A stretch of 64,000 nucleotides of DNA from Apostichopus japonicus (GCF_037975245.1 NC_092562.1:9775001-9839000); one strand, 5' to 3'; numbered from the stretch's first letter, positions 32,599 through 45,102 are shown. Numbers and translations are program-made. Notes: generated by a model from the sequence alone, not told the origin.

Positions 32599-34302
32599 GG
32601 ATAAAGTAGGGTTGGGCGATATTTGAGTTTTAACGTCATGATAAATAGTTAAAAAATTATCGCGATATTTCGATAATTATGATAATTTTTCCTTGTTGTT
32701 GTTTAGTGTATTCAACACGCTATAAACAACTGCCGATTTCCCACCGGTGTTTTCGCGCAGCGAACACACCAACCCCTGTTGCGTGGGGTCCAGGGGCCCG
32801 CCTTAGGGCCCCGGTTGGGTCAAGGGGTGGAACCCCTTGTGTGGGGTCCAGGGGGAGAAGGTCCCCGGAAAATTTTAGTATTTTTGCGTGTCTGGCGATA
32901 AAAAATTTGCAGTTGAGGTTTCAATATACTGACAACTTTTTTAATTTAAATTGTCACGAAGCTGATGAAAATTTAAAATGACAAGTTAGAGTAGCTATAT
33001 TATGTGATAAAATGAAAAGAGATTTAATCTGTCTTACAATCTTTGAAAAGTTTAACTTACAAAACTGTCGATATTATGAAACAAACTATGTTCGGCAAAG
33101 CCCCGTTTCTAGACTGCCTAACAATGAACAGAGTGCACTATACGTACATCATTTTACAACTGCAGTGTTTACCCCTACTTAAATATCACGGTAGGCTACT
33201 GTACATGTGCTGCGAACTTCTCTGGTACCTTGCCAAACAACCCCCTGTCTAACACCTGTTTGTTAACATTTTTGGCACGTTTCCAAATACTTTTCATGGA
33301 GTAAACTATTTTGGCTCAACTCTAGAATTAATTAGGTCAGTCAGTAAAGGATCGGTAAAGTTATGCGAAATATTATCTTAGACGTTCAAGAAAAGTATAT
33401 TCCCCGTAACATTAAGGTAAGTAAAACACCTCAAGCCAACCAACTCCTCCGCATGAACAAAACAATCTATTCCCCATGATACACGAGGCACAGTCTATAC
33501 CATTCAGACATAGCATGATATCAAGGCCCCAATAGCTACAGTATGGCCATTTTTATGAAAGTAAACCTTTTAATCCCATATTTAAGGCCACTTGGCATGA
33601 TTAACTAAATGCTAAATATTGTTACTACTGTATGTCCCTGTAGAAAACGTGAACTTCGCAAAATACAATTAGTTGTGTTTTTGTTGTTACGTACGATCCG
33701 TAACCGACGAAGTGGTTAGGCTATTTACTATACACTTAACTATGGTAGGATATTAATTTTTCCTTTTTTTTTGCGGACATTCTAGAAAATACTTTCTTTT
33801 CCCCCCGCTTAACACCAGATGTCGTATGGTTTATTCATAAATGGGTTTACTAGAGCCTTGTTTACATGACATAAGTTTCATTTAGCACGATATGCCAGTT
33901 TCGCGTGAATTTTTCGAAAGTATTTTGCTCGATCTTTCGTAAAATTTGAAAGGTGTACCAACTTACTGTACGTACACAATTGGTAATTTCTCTACTGATT
34001 TTCAGATTTTTTTTTTACGTATACAGTCAATGTTGTAAAGGACAGGTTTTTTACGAAGTTCAAAAGTCAGTATTAATGAAGTTGATAAACTTTATTTCTT
34101 TTCAACTTTCTTAACCATGGAATGCTAGAATAACATTTACACATAAACGGAGAAAGGATAATCGCATTTTTTCCACATTTATTTCAAATTTCTTACACAA
34201 GAATTATCGTCATTTGTTCAATCCTCAAAAAATATCGTCTTGAAAAAAATTTATTGCGATAATAATAATTTTAGATATATATCGCCCAACCCTAGGATAA
34301 AG
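32599..34302. mobile_element. 1.7-kb non-coding TIR element with perfect 8-bp target duplication
   Basis: The element runs 32607-34294 with 16-bp perfect terminal inverted repeats (tagggttgggcgatat and its complement). It is flanked by the octamer ggataaag at 32599-32606 and 34295-34302. Sub-terminal tracts on both sides hold more mirrored cgataat/attatcg sequence. No transposase ORF is visible, so it is non-autonomous; the 8-bp duplication favours the hAT superfamily. Confidence 0.88.
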
Positions 34303-34923
34303 ACATATATAGTGTGAGTTTCAAAGTAATGGTGGGTTCAGTTATATGTGTTGGGAAGGAATGTTTAACACTTGAGCTTCAATTAATCCATGACACAAGA
34401 GGGTTTGAAACTTTTATGTAGCTAGTGTGTTTGTTGCTGGAATCATTTAAAAAACATGTAAACAAAATGTTCCAATCTTTCAGAATTGATTTGGGCAAGA
34501 TGTTATTAAGAGTTCATACAAGTTCATTGACCTGCTAGTTAGACTATGTTAAAGGAAGTAATCTTCAGCAAATCTTCTTTGCAAATTAGCAATAATTAAC
34601 TGCAAACTTCTTTGTGATATATTACCTGACAATTTTGGTTCATTAAACTTATAAATGTTTTCTTTAGAAACTAAATAATAAAGTAACCGCACACACTATG
34701 TTGATAAAATACATAATTTTTTAATTATATACACCATGAACACTGATACTAAATATTCTCCTCTCAGCTTGGAAGTTTGAAGTGTATCAAAATGTTGTTT
34801 TCAAATTTTTGATACACATGAAATTTCTCATTGAACAAACAATGAAGCAGTCTGCAAATTTATCACATAATTGGAAAAGACTATATCATTACTCGTGTCT
34901 TTCTTGTATAACTTCATTTTCAG
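34303..34923. other. Probable OMA1 5' intron or leader
   Basis: AT-rich, without recognisable coding similarity. The reading frame of OMA1 exon 1 stays open back to ATG 34782, but a good acceptor (cattttcag, ending 34923) suggests that the stretch before it is intron. Confidence 0.35.
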
Positions 34924-35293
34924 CCCGGCACCGTCTCACAATGCTTATCATCGTCAGGGCTTTCCGTCACTCTTGTTCATTGGGCAGAGTTAACCAGCTG
35001 CACACTCGGTCAAAGCTGATTTCTAACATTCAACTTCATTGTAGATCTAGTATTGCTAAAGGAGCTATAATCAATGGTAATGTCAGAGGATTACAAACTT
35101 CTCAGACTTTATTGTCTGGAATCAGATGTCTCTCTCAAAGATCAATCCAACATCAACTCATCTTGATTAGAAGACAGCCACAGATATGCAGTATACGATG
35201 GTTTCACAGGAGCCGAAGACACCAAGCTCAGCCATTGCTGTTGCTGATGGTATTTAAGTCAATTGCAAAGATATCAGCAGTTATAAGTGGCAG
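34924..35293 (+). CDS. OMA1 exon 1: start and mitochondrial presequence
   Basis: ATG at 34941, just after acceptor cattttcag. The encoded region is rich in Arg, Ser and Leu with almost no acidic residues, as expected for matrix targeting. It ends with two bases of an Arg codon before gtaaac. Confidence 0.75.
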
Positions 35294-38200
35294 GTAAACT
35301 TTTGTTTTCAGTTTACTTCAGTATTCAAAATTTTAAACTTATTAACTTTTTTGAGTATTGTAAATAATAAAATTAAGTAGGACCATAAACTAGCAAATTT
35401 ATACACAACAGAGAAATTATTAGCTATAGCAGGATAACGTAACACCATCAACCTTAAGGATATTGAATTGTATATCCTTCGAACAACCATGTTAATGTTC
35501 TAACAACACTTTCTCATAGTTTCCAATTGACATTGTACAATATAAGTATACAGTACATGTTTATATGAACATAACATTTGACTTCATTAATATTCATGCA
35601 TACATTTGTTTTGATACTATGTTCACTAAACAGACTTTGTCAACATGATAACCGATTCCTGGTGCCTTCTTTTATATGTTGCTGCATTAGTCAATAGATA
35701 AACCTCTTCATTTTGGTGTGCACAATTTCATGAATATTAACATGACAAACATGTTTCAGCATCAGAACCACTAAACGTTTTTGTTTTCCTATTACTTGTA
35801 TTTTGTTGTGAAAAGAAACATGAAATGAAATTGAAATGAAATATCAGTTTTCATTATTTCTTCAAGTTGACCAGAAAGTAATTTGCTACCTAAATATTAA
35901 GTGTTTATATATTAAGTGTAAATATTAAGTGTGTGGAACCTGAACTGTGTTGCAAATTTGCTTCAGAAATGGCTATGATTTTGTTGTACATTTTTAGTTT
36001 GCTGTATTTTTTAGAGCTGAACAAAACGCCAACGAGCTAGGTATTGGTCAGAGGGGGCAAGAATGGTCTGTAGGGGCACTTTCGACACTATCAAAGTGGA
36101 GCGCAACCACAGGTTTCCGCAGAGCGTACAGAATTTTTCAGTAAAGATACTCCCTAGATCGCCAGAAATGACCCTTTCCGGGCCTTGCTAATTTGCAGAT
36201 AAACGAAGAATAAATAGCCGTTAGAGCATTTTGTCAGAAAATTACACCAACATAATGTGACAAATGTCAATATGTAGATGAGAGCGCAATAAAAAAGTCA
36301 ATAATCGCGAATAAGTAAAAAGTGGCAAAAAGCTGAAAAGGGCACCAGCAGTCCATTTGAGTCCGTCAGGGGGGCATCCGCCCCCCTGACTGTATAGACA
36401 CTCCGCCACTGATTATATGGTTTACTGATAAAAAAAAAGTATATTTTTTATTTCTTCTTATTTCAGAGCATTCAGGAAGTGGAGGACGTCTCTACCCCAA
36501 CATCGATCTGAATCAATAACTGAAACTGTTAAGAGAAACGTCTGGAAGATTGCTGGAGCAGTTGCGAGTCTATTTGGATTAGGTCTTGTCTATTACTACT
36601 CTCATATAGAACAGACACCGATCACTAACCGTAAAAGATTCTTGGCACTCAATAGCAAACAACTAGCAGATGTAATTGAAGTAGAATATGAACAGGTTAG
36701 CCATTTTCCTTCTTTTTCTATTTTGTTTCTTTTGTGAATTATTTAACAGTTGAAAATTCTTACAATTCTGCATCACATTTTGGATGGTACCGTACATTTA
36801 ACTTGTTAAATTCATATTAAATTTCCCGAGAAATTTACAAACTGGCTGGATGCGAAGGAAAAAGGAGGTTGGAAAACAGGTAGTGGTGAGAAATTGCCAT
36901 AACGGTGACTAAACTCATGATTAATATGCCCCTGACAGGTCACCTTGTACCCTATGCGGAGTTTGTAGTTACATCTGTTACATTTATCTTGAGGCTGTTT
37001 GCTTATGAGATACCTTAAAAGGATATTCTGGTGGCTGAAGTTGATTGCTTTAGGAAAATTGCTGAAAGTTATCTGAATCTTTAGGTGAAAACCACATCCT
37101 CATAACATTTTGTATCGCGATGAAACAATTTAAAAAAAACAATTCTCACCAGAAAATCCTTGCAGTAATGTTTAGTTATGTTCATCCTTGCAGTCTACAC
37201 AGGAGGTAAAATGAGGTGGTTGAACCAGGGATGCGTTATTTAGATGGATACAACGGTTTCGTTAAACCTCTAAAATCATTTCAATAGATTGTTGAAACTC
37301 ATTAATCACTTTTGACAATTTATTCAGTTGATTGACAGTTCTTTAGTTGGTCTTTTCAACTCCCCAGCATAACCCCCCCCCCACCTCTCCTTATCAATCA
37401 TTTATATTTACACCTAACATAAAATCGAACGATACCTTCAACAGTTAACGATGCTTTGAAGCATCTGTAGTTTCCAACATATGTTACAGCTACATATGAT
37501 ATTAAAGTAAAAGGGTCAACATTATTAATTAAACACCTCGTGGAAGGATAAACTTTGAGATGAATGCTAACAAAATAAGTCTAAACTTGGATGTTGTCCA
37601 CAGAGATTACCGAAGATTCCCATCATTTCTATGATTTCTTATAACAGTATTGACAAACAGAAAGATGTAAAGAATCACATCCTTACATTGAACAATGAGT
37701 CGTTTCACGTCGAAAATGTTAATTTTGGATATTAAGAAAACGACGGGTAATAAAAATAAAGTATCGTAGAACCTGGTCTAGCAACTGCCTTTAAACTGCA
37801 GTAGACAACTCAAGGTATTGTGTCTGATTGTAATACGATTTTTGTGCAATCAAATTCTTGGGAACAAAACAATAAAGGAGCTGATCGTCCATAACAAGTG
37901 AGTCTCAAAGATAGCTGTCTTCGTTGTGTAAATAACACATCCCTGGGTGCAATGTTTTGATAAAACAGCCCTAAAGAAAGACTTGAATGAATATTTGTTT
38001 GATGAAAGGTGATGTTCATTAAGATGCAAATAGTAGTATGAATGCAAACAATATAGAAATATAGACACATTCATATGCAATGTGTACATAAATTCCACTT
38101 TTGTTTAATACTTGCTGTAATAATCCAATAAATTAAATGTGTTCTGGCATTTTGAAGGTAATTATTTCTCCTCTATCCTGTTCCTCGCATGTTCATATAT

Positions 38201-41200
38201 TTCATTCTCCTTTCGCAGCATTTGAAGGACTTTGAAGGTCTGATACTTCCGACATCTCATCCTTTGCATGAGGTAGTCGAAAGGATAACCACCAGTCTAC
38301 TGAAAGGGAACCAAGACTTACATCAAATCAGGGACAAGACCTGGACGATACATGTCGTCAATAAAGACATCAAGAATGCTTTCGTCCTCCCTGTAAGAAT
38401 TGTTTTTTTTAAAGTTAAGAAATTTTCATTATTCAATATCAAAATGAGATGAAAAAAATTGACAGGAAATCTAGGTTTTTGTGATATCCTCACTCTGTCC
38501 AACACTTACCCCCTCCTCTTGGACAGTTATAGTAGTTGTGTTTTAAACAATCAAGCTACCACCAATTTAAACCTCTGTTTCCTTACACTGGAAGACATTC
38601 AGCAGAAAGCATGTTGCAAATGTGGCAGTATAACTTCAAACCTACTTCTTTGAGGTGCCTGACCACGTTTTTTTTTATTTCCTTTTTTTGAAAGGGGGAG
38701 GGGGTATCATAATGTACACAGTAGAAAATTTAGTGCATGTTATGTTGGTCTCCACATAAGTCTTTTTTCCACATAAATCCATGTGATATTTTGTGCTGAA
38801 GGGTCCATATCCCACAAGGGTCTCTATCCCTTAGGCAACTATATCCCTCAAACATCTATATCCCTCAGGGGTCTATATCCCTCAAGGGTCTATATCCCTC
38901 AAGGCTCTGTATCCTTCAAGCATCTATATCCCTCAAGGGTCTATATCCCTCAAGGGTCTGTATCCCTCAAAGGTCTATATCCCTCAGGGGTCTATATCCC
39001 TCAAGGCTCTGTATCCTTCAAGCATCTATATCCCTCAAGGGTCTGTATCCCTCAAAGGTCTATATCCCTCAAGGGTTGATATCCCTCAAGGGATAATATG
39101 AAAGATATCTCCCTGCGGATGAGATCAACAAGCACATATCAAGACTCCTTCGATCTTTGCAAGACTCATAAAGAGCTGGTCGTACAACAAGAAAAGTCAC
39201 ATTGCAGACAAATATGGGGGTTTACATGGCACATGTCATTAGCACACTTTTGTATACACGTGAGTCCTGGTCAACCTCTGCTAAAGCGGGAAAGAATACT
39301 CAACTGTTTCTACTTGAACTGCCTACATAAGTTGCAAATAATGACAGAGAACTGGATTTCTAAAGAACAGTTACATTGATGTTGTTTTGAAAGGGGGAGG
39401 GGGTATCATAATGTAAACATTTATATCCCTCAATGGTCTATTCCTCAAGATCTATATCCCTCAAACATGCTATCACCCAGAATAAAGATGCCTTGTCATT
39501 CTTAAATCAATATAAATCTTTTTCTTTTCTTTCGTCTGACAGAATGGTCACATATTTGTCTTTACTGGTTTATTCAAGTCCGTAACCAATGAACAACAGC
39601 TTGGGATTGTCCTTGCGCATGAAATATCTCACGTGGTCTTGAACCATTCGGTGAGTGAAATATATCCTTTGCTATCTCTGTAATATCCCCTTTTTTCTTT
39701 GTTTTTGGTCCTTTTTTAATATAAGCAGACCAGATGAGGAAGCAACAGAAATTTGCCTGACAACAAAACTAGCATTATTGGTTATTAACACCCTTATGCC
39801 AATTAGTTAGCTCATACCTAATGGGAATCCTCATCATATGTTCATCAATACAGTTACGAGCAATATTTATATCCTATCGTTTCGCTCTTCTCCCGACCCC
39901 TCCCTATCTCCATCTCTTTCAAAGATTATTAAACTAAAAGAAAGGAAAAAGTTTGACTTATTTACACCTGAAATGTTGATGCAGCAATGACATTCATACC
40001 GCTCTTTATTTTATAATTTTTTCAAAATAATTATTTCATATTTTTTCAAATTAAAAGAGAATATAGGTTCTTGTAGGTTTAACAATTACAATTACAAAAC
40101 CACAAATATTACAGATATGCTGGTGTTTATTTACCAAAGAATACCCAACAATTAACATAGCTATTATCATCAAGATATATTTTAAGGTATTAAACAGCTT
40201 GAAAATTTAAAACATACTACAGAAAGAGCTATTTTCCTAGCCTTTTCAAGATTGCTTTCATATTGAAAAAAAGGTATCCAGTTAAAATATTTTGGGATAT
40301 TATATTCAAATGTAATTTTTGATAATTTCCCAATTTTACTCTTTATAAAACACTGTTCTACTGTTTCTTGCATTTTTTTGGTTCCAGGCAGAGCAAATCA
40401 GCCTCTTTGAATTTTTAGACCTTTTCATGATCATCGTTCTCGGTGGGATATGGGCTATTTTACCCAACGACGGGTTGGCAATAGTCGCGACATGGTTCAA
40501 GAATAAAGTTGTCGAGGTAAGTTTGAAATGGAAAGGAAGGAAGAAATCATGCAGTGAGTGTGGCATCTTTGGTTTACTGTCTATCCCAGACAAAAAGATA
40601 TGTATATCCATTCCATCAATAAAGTTTCAGCATGTGAACACTAACAACCTTTCTGGGGAATGCTCCTATACTATGTAGTGAAACAAACTAGTCAAGGTGT
40701 GTTCTCTGCGAACTCTATGACAGCTTTCTTTTCGTCTTCAAAAGGTGAAATTATCTAGAAAGTACCTGAAAACAGAAAAATTACAGCTGAATCTTATGTG
40801 CAAACTTGTCTGAAAAAGGTCATTGAGACACACATGCTTCAACTTTTAATGGTTTTATTTTTTTATTACTGTGCTTGTTTTGTTTTTTTTGTCTTTTTGT
40901 AACTTATGTATGTTGTGATCAAATAAGCCCTTAACATGATCAAATGATGGCATTTAATTTAGTTTCAACACTGTACTTAATATGCTACCTAAAGGAATAT
41001 TTTGAGTTTTCACGTTTTGTATAGCGTTCTTGATATCTATGCAATTCTGAAAATGGTATGGTTTATGTACACCAAACTTGTCCATACATATAATTGGAAT
41101 TGTGTAGCAAGGTGCTCACTTTGCACAGTATTTAATGATATGCGATACTGGATAAATTATTCCCTGTAACTCATGCATATGTAAGAGAGATACCTTAGAA

Positions 41201-44200
41201 TGCGAAGGTACAGTTGAGGTATTCGTTGTACAGATGGTGGTTAGTTTAAAAAGTTGATGACTTTCTTCCATTTCCCTTAAATCCACTTTCAGATCTTTCA
41301 CACGAACCTTACATTTTGTTTGTTTATTTTGCATCATTTCCTTGAGTAATTGTTTTATGTTGAATAGCTTTTTTTGTTGTTGTAATTTTAGCTACAAAGC
41401 TACTTTAAAACCATTCATTTATCATTTTAATTTATTCTCACAATTATATTTTCACTTTTAATTACAGCTGTTGCTCACAATGCCGTACAGTCGTCTCCTA
41501 GAAACAGAAGCAGATGAAGTTGGCTTGCAACTTGCTGCAAAGGTAACTATGGATTCCAATTGCTGGAATCCCCATTTTAACAACAACATTAATGTATTTC
41601 CCTGTAAGGTTATCTTGTTGTAAAGATGAACCTGTAATATTGGGAAGGTCATTTAAGGTCATCAGAGAAGTCTGAAAGCCTTGTAAACATGATATCTAAA
41701 GTGGGAAGTTTTAGCTGAATATTAAACTACATATGAGGATAGCTCATATCGAGTACCAATACCTTATTGTTTTTAGTGGATTTCAATGGTCATATCGTAT
41801 CAGTGAAACAGAAGATTTTGTGGAAACCTTGTCAGTATGATATCTCCAGAAGGGGAACCTTCATATCTAACACTCCTAAAAGATACAGGTAATAACATCA
41901 TCGAAACCTCAATGCATGTTTCATTTTGGGGTTTTTTCAATTCGTGGCTCCATAAACACTCCCCCCCCCCCCCCAACATGAACAATTGTTAGTCTACAGT
42001 CAGTCCCTCATATACAATTTTGGCCTGAGCTAGTTAGTATCAATTGCTGTACACTAGTGCTAAGTTAAAATTCATAAAAGATGTTGTTATATCTGTAGTC
42101 ATTATGAGCTTCAGAGAGAACCTTGCTATCTTCAGTCTCGTCTTATCATTCTTGGCTCCATCAACACACACCCTACCCTTCCCCCACCCCCCCCCCAACA
42201 TGAATAATTATTAATCTACATGAGTCCTCTCGTATACAATCCTGGCCTGAGCTAGTAAGTATTAATTGCTGTACACTAGTGCTAAGTTACAATTCAATAA
42301 AAGATGTTTTGATCTCTGTATTCATTGTGAGCTTCAGACAGAACCTTGCTCTTCAGTCTTATCTTATCATTCTTGGCTCCATAAACACACGCTACCCCCC
42401 CACTCCCCACATGAATAATTATTCATCTACAGTGAGTCCTTTCGTATACAACTTTGGCCTGAGCTAGTAAGTACCAATTGCTGTACACTAGTGCTAAGTT
42501 ACAATTCAATAAAAGATGTTTTGATGTCTGTAGTCATTGTGAGCTTCAGACAGAACCTTGCTCTCTTCAGTCTTATCAAAGCCTATCCCAGTAAACATCT
42601 GCTCTGATGCTTTTATGACACAATTTTGCATGATGCTATCAGCAAAAAATGTTCAATTGTAGAGTATATAAAACAGATTGTACAGGTTGTTTTACCTGAA
42701 AATGAATGAAATTTCATTTCTACTTGTTTTCACGGAGATGGTGTCTACTGTACAACAATTCTGTAAAATTTCAGTTAGTAGTTAAATTTATGGATTATTT
42801 TGTAACTTTTGATCCATAACAGAGGCCCAAGCATTATACAATAGCCCCCCAGAATGAATCATGCGGGCAGTTACCACAGCCCCCCCCCTCTCTCACTGGC
42901 AGACAGATTAGTAAAAATGTATGTCTACTGAACAGTACATACAGTAAATATATAACATGTGTATGCATACAACCTAAACATTCAAAAATTCTTTACCATT
43001 ATTTAAACAATGCAGAATATAGCACCATTATTGCATCTAAGCAACCTTTTCTTTACCCCTCCCTTTAGATCTCTTCCCAACCTGACTTAATATCTTAGCC
43101 ACCACACCACACTCCCCCCCCCCCCAGGAACCCAAAAAGGTGATTTTGCCCCTGATTCATGAATGTAGGTTATGGTATTCACTAAGACTGATGCACTAAA
43201 AGACAATCTGTACACTTGTAAATGTGATTACAAGAAGTATTTCTTGTATACATGGATTTTGGCCCATTGAATTACTGAGATGTGTTTGTAAAGCAGAAAT
43301 GTCAGGGAATGAGTAAAGCAAGTCGAACAATAGTATTTGCTAGTGTACAGCTGTAATACAGATTTAATAACTTAAGTTAAGAAAACAAAAAGTAAACAAT
43401 AGCTTCTAGTTAACAATAAAATGTGTAAGGACAACAGTTGTCATAAGGTATTCAACTAATTTTGGTTATCTGCATTTTGCAAAAGTTCTCTTCCTTTTAT
43501 TTGTCACTCTTTAGTTGAACTTTAGTTTCAGGTAGAAATCCCCTCACTCGGATGATTGTATTTTCTCTGAGTATCTCTGCTTAAAGGACCGTTTATCAGT
43601 GTATCTTCACGGTTTGTATCCGCTACTAATTTTCAGGCCTGTCTCGATGTGAGAGAAAGCCAAGTTTTCTGGGAAACTATGTCCAGGAACAGCCCAGACA
43701 CAGAAGATTTGGTATTTCTTAGTACGCATCCTACCCACAGCCAACGAGCTAAACATCTGGAAGAACTCATACCTCAGGTACCTTGGGGCATTCATCCTCT
43801 CTCGGGGGGGGGGGAGGGAGGGGGATGTCTTCTCGTGTGCAATTTTAAATTTATTTCATCAGGTTATAGGTCATCAGTATGGCCTCCATAATTTTTAGTG
43901 TGCTAAATTTTGCTCAAAAATCCTGAATTTTACCTACCAGGAGATTCTGACTATTAAAATTACTGTGTAAAAGTAAGTTAGCTTGACGTTTCGATCATAG
44001 CAAGATCTTCTTCAGAGGCTAAATGACAAGTAACAGTAACAGAAGGGACAAAAAACATGCACAGAATACAGACAGGTTAATGAGCACGGTGAACAAAACA
44101 TGTAACATGTGAGGGAAAATCCCTTGAGAGTTGCAGTAGAATACTTTATTAAATGTATGAGCATGAGAAGCCACTATTTTGACTTTCAGGCATATTTTGG

Positions 44201-44850
44201 GGTTATCCTGAAAGCCTCTAAAACATCTGATAACATTTGCTGGGTTATTTTTCTCTGTGTGTGTAGAAAGGGATTTCTGATGGCTGAGGGTGTGAATGTT
44301 GTGGGGGTGAGAGAGTTAACTGTTTTTGGATGGGCTGAGTCCTTGGAAGCTGCAGCATTTTTCAGATATCACTTCATTTTTCATTCCAATTTTCAAGCAC
44401 GACCATAAATGCCAAAGAGTGAAATTAAGGTTTAAATTCGTCTGGAAAATGTCACAGTAACCTTCTGCTTTTTCTTCTTCCTGTTTGTTTGTAAGCATTT
44501 GATTTTGAGAGGAGGGGAGGGGGTTGATAAGATAAAAGCAAGATGTCATTTGCAATGCTGTTTGACCTTCCTATGCATTCCTCAATTTTTACTGCATCAC
44601 ATTTTGAAAAATTTGTCTAGAGAAATGAAAAGGTGTCTGTCTGAGCATTCTGAGTTAAGATCAAGTAGCTCCGCACTTACCAGGGAGCTGCAAATGTGCT
44701 TTCAAGTAAAGAATTTAAATTGTACTAATACGTTTGTTCACCTTATCTCTTACACAGGCAATCAGAGTGAGAGAATATTGTGGCTGTGCTCCCTTACCTA
44801 TCAGAGATCCAAGAACTGTTGAAGCAAACACACTAGCAGAAGCAGGATAG
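34924..44850 (+). CDS. OMA1: OMA1 mitochondrial zinc metalloendopeptidase (8 coding exons)
   Basis: Family role: OMA1 is an M48-type metalloprotease of the mitochondrial inner membrane that is activated by stress and cleaves OPA1 and DELE1. Exons: 34924-35293 (ATG at 34941), 36467-36695, 38219-38392, 39543-39650, 40388-40516, 41468-41542, 43637-43777, 44758-44850. All introns are GT-AG, and the frame is continuous for 433 codons. Visible parts: an Arg/Ser-rich presequence-like N-terminus; FRKW followed by a membrane helix (IAGAVASLFGLGLVYYYSHI); the ITNRKR-LAL-SKQLADV-EYE block; zinc site HEISH in exon 4; the third-ligand motif ETEADEVG in exon 6; and LSTHPTHSQRAKHLEELIPQ in exon 7. Catalytic residues are intact. 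The protein stops soon after REYCGCAPLPI, so the tail is about 60-90 residues shorter than in mammals. Upstream in-frame ATGs at 34782, 34818 and 34842 are possible if the 34923 acceptor is not used. Confidence 0.94.
36050..36415. mobile_element. Probable transposon fragment in OMA1 intron 1
   Basis: GC-richer than its surroundings. It ends with a near-perfect hairpin (gtcaggggggcat...cgcccccctgac, about 36366-36391) and ctccgccactga, both common in ends of invertebrate hAT-type elements. No matching left end was found, so this is tentative. Confidence 0.35.
36467..36695 (+). CDS. OMA1 exon 2: membrane anchor
   Basis: Reads AFRKWRTSLPQ, then a hydrophobic helix, then ITNRKRFLALNSKQLADV and ends EYEQ. 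Acceptor tatttcag; donor gttagc. Confidence 0.92.
38219..38392 (+). CDS. OMA1 exon 3
   Basis: 58 codons ending TIHVVNKDIKNAFVLP, the beta-strand region before the zinc helix, equivalent to the family's WVIHVVDSP.INAFVLP. Acceptor tttcgcag; donor gtaaga. Confidence 0.93.
38691..39415. repeat. 700-bp spaced direct repeat bracketing a minisatellite in OMA1 intron 3
   Basis: aaagggggagggggtatcat plus aatgta occurs at 38691-38716 and again at 39390-39415. Between them lie the 17-bp minisatellite and unrelated sequence; further minisatellite-like units follow the second copy (39418-39465). Confidence 0.8.
38803..39092. repeat. 17-bp minisatellite (tctatatccctcaaggg)
   Basis: About 17 imperfect units of tctatatccctcaaggg, with variants such as tctgtatccctcaaagg and tctatatccctcagggg. 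Three units make 51 bp and happen to lack stops, producing a spurious 98-codon ORF. Intronic in OMA1. Confidence 0.93.
39543..39650 (+). CDS. OMA1 exon 4: HExxH zinc site
   Basis: 36 codons: NGHIFVFTGLF, then LGIVLAHEISHVVLNHS. The two His residues and the Glu of HEISH are the catalytic zinc-binding set. Acceptor ctgacag; donor gtgagt. Confidence 0.95.
40388..40516 (+). CDS. OMA1 exon 5: hydrophobic segment
   Basis: 43 codons with a hydrophobic stretch (MIIVLGGIWAILPNDGLAIV) that matches the conserved WAICP-DSLAL region of OMA1. Acceptor gttccag; donor gtaagt. Confidence 0.93.
41468..41542 (+). CDS. OMA1 exon 6: third zinc ligand
   Basis: 25 codons with PYSRLLETEADEVGLQLAAK; the Glu of ExEAD is the expected third zinc ligand in M48 peptidases. 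Acceptor attacag; donor gtaact. Confidence 0.94.
41943..42575. repeat. About 215-bp tandem triplication in OMA1 intron 6
   Basis: acactagtgc recurs at 42051, 42273 and 42485 (spacings 222 and 212 bp). The flanking phrases tggcctgagctagt, ctaagtta, attcaataaaagatgtt and ggctccat-aacac recur in the same order. A C-run of varying length in each unit explains the spacing differences. Confidence 0.88.
43637..43777 (+). CDS. OMA1 exon 7
   Basis: 47 codons, ACLDVRESQVFWETM then LSTHPTHSQRAKHLEELIPQ, the conserved STHPSH...R...L block of M48 peptidases. Acceptor ttttcag; donor gtacct. Confidence 0.94.
44758..44850 (+). CDS. OMA1 terminal exon
   Basis: 30 codons plus TAG: AIRVREYCGCAPLPIRDPRT matches the IREMCNCPPL.-DPR motif. 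The protein ends ten residues later, so the long mammalian tail is absent. Acceptor ttacacag. Confidence 0.9.
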   Translation, partial: AIRVREYCGCAPLPIRDPRTVEANTLAEAG

Positions 44851-45074
44851 AATATTACTCCAAACTGTCTTTCAGTGCCAAACCTGAGCATCAATGTTCA
44901 ATTTCGAGATGGTACCATTTTTAAATGACGTTTATACCACGACATATCTTTTTACATTCAGTGCCTATGCCTTCAAATGTCTTTTCATGTTGTCACTATG
45001 TTCTTTGAACTTACTAAGTATGTGTATAAACGAACAAAGTGTGGGATTTGTATTCATCACTACATAAAAGTATA

Positions 45075-45102
45075 TATATTTTCATATATATATATATATA
45101 TA
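45075..45102. repeat. Short (TA)n at the outer edge of the gypsy A LTR
   Basis: A TA dinucleotide run directly adjoins the LTR end. A similar run lies at about 54050-54081 beside the copia element, so TA tracts may have served as insertion targets here. Confidence 0.8.

Noticed and set aside
38783-39079. 98-codon ORF with SLKGLYPSGVYIPQ repeats
   Set aside because: Product of the 17-bp intronic minisatellite; three units make a multiple of three without a stop.
38803-39092. CRISPR array
   Set aside because: Units are contiguous with no unique spacers, inside an intron of a eukaryotic gene.
43960-44090. gacgtttcgatca...agatcttcttcaga motif as a regulatory site
   Set aside because: It resembles a common dispersed invertebrate repeat, and there is no evidence of function here.
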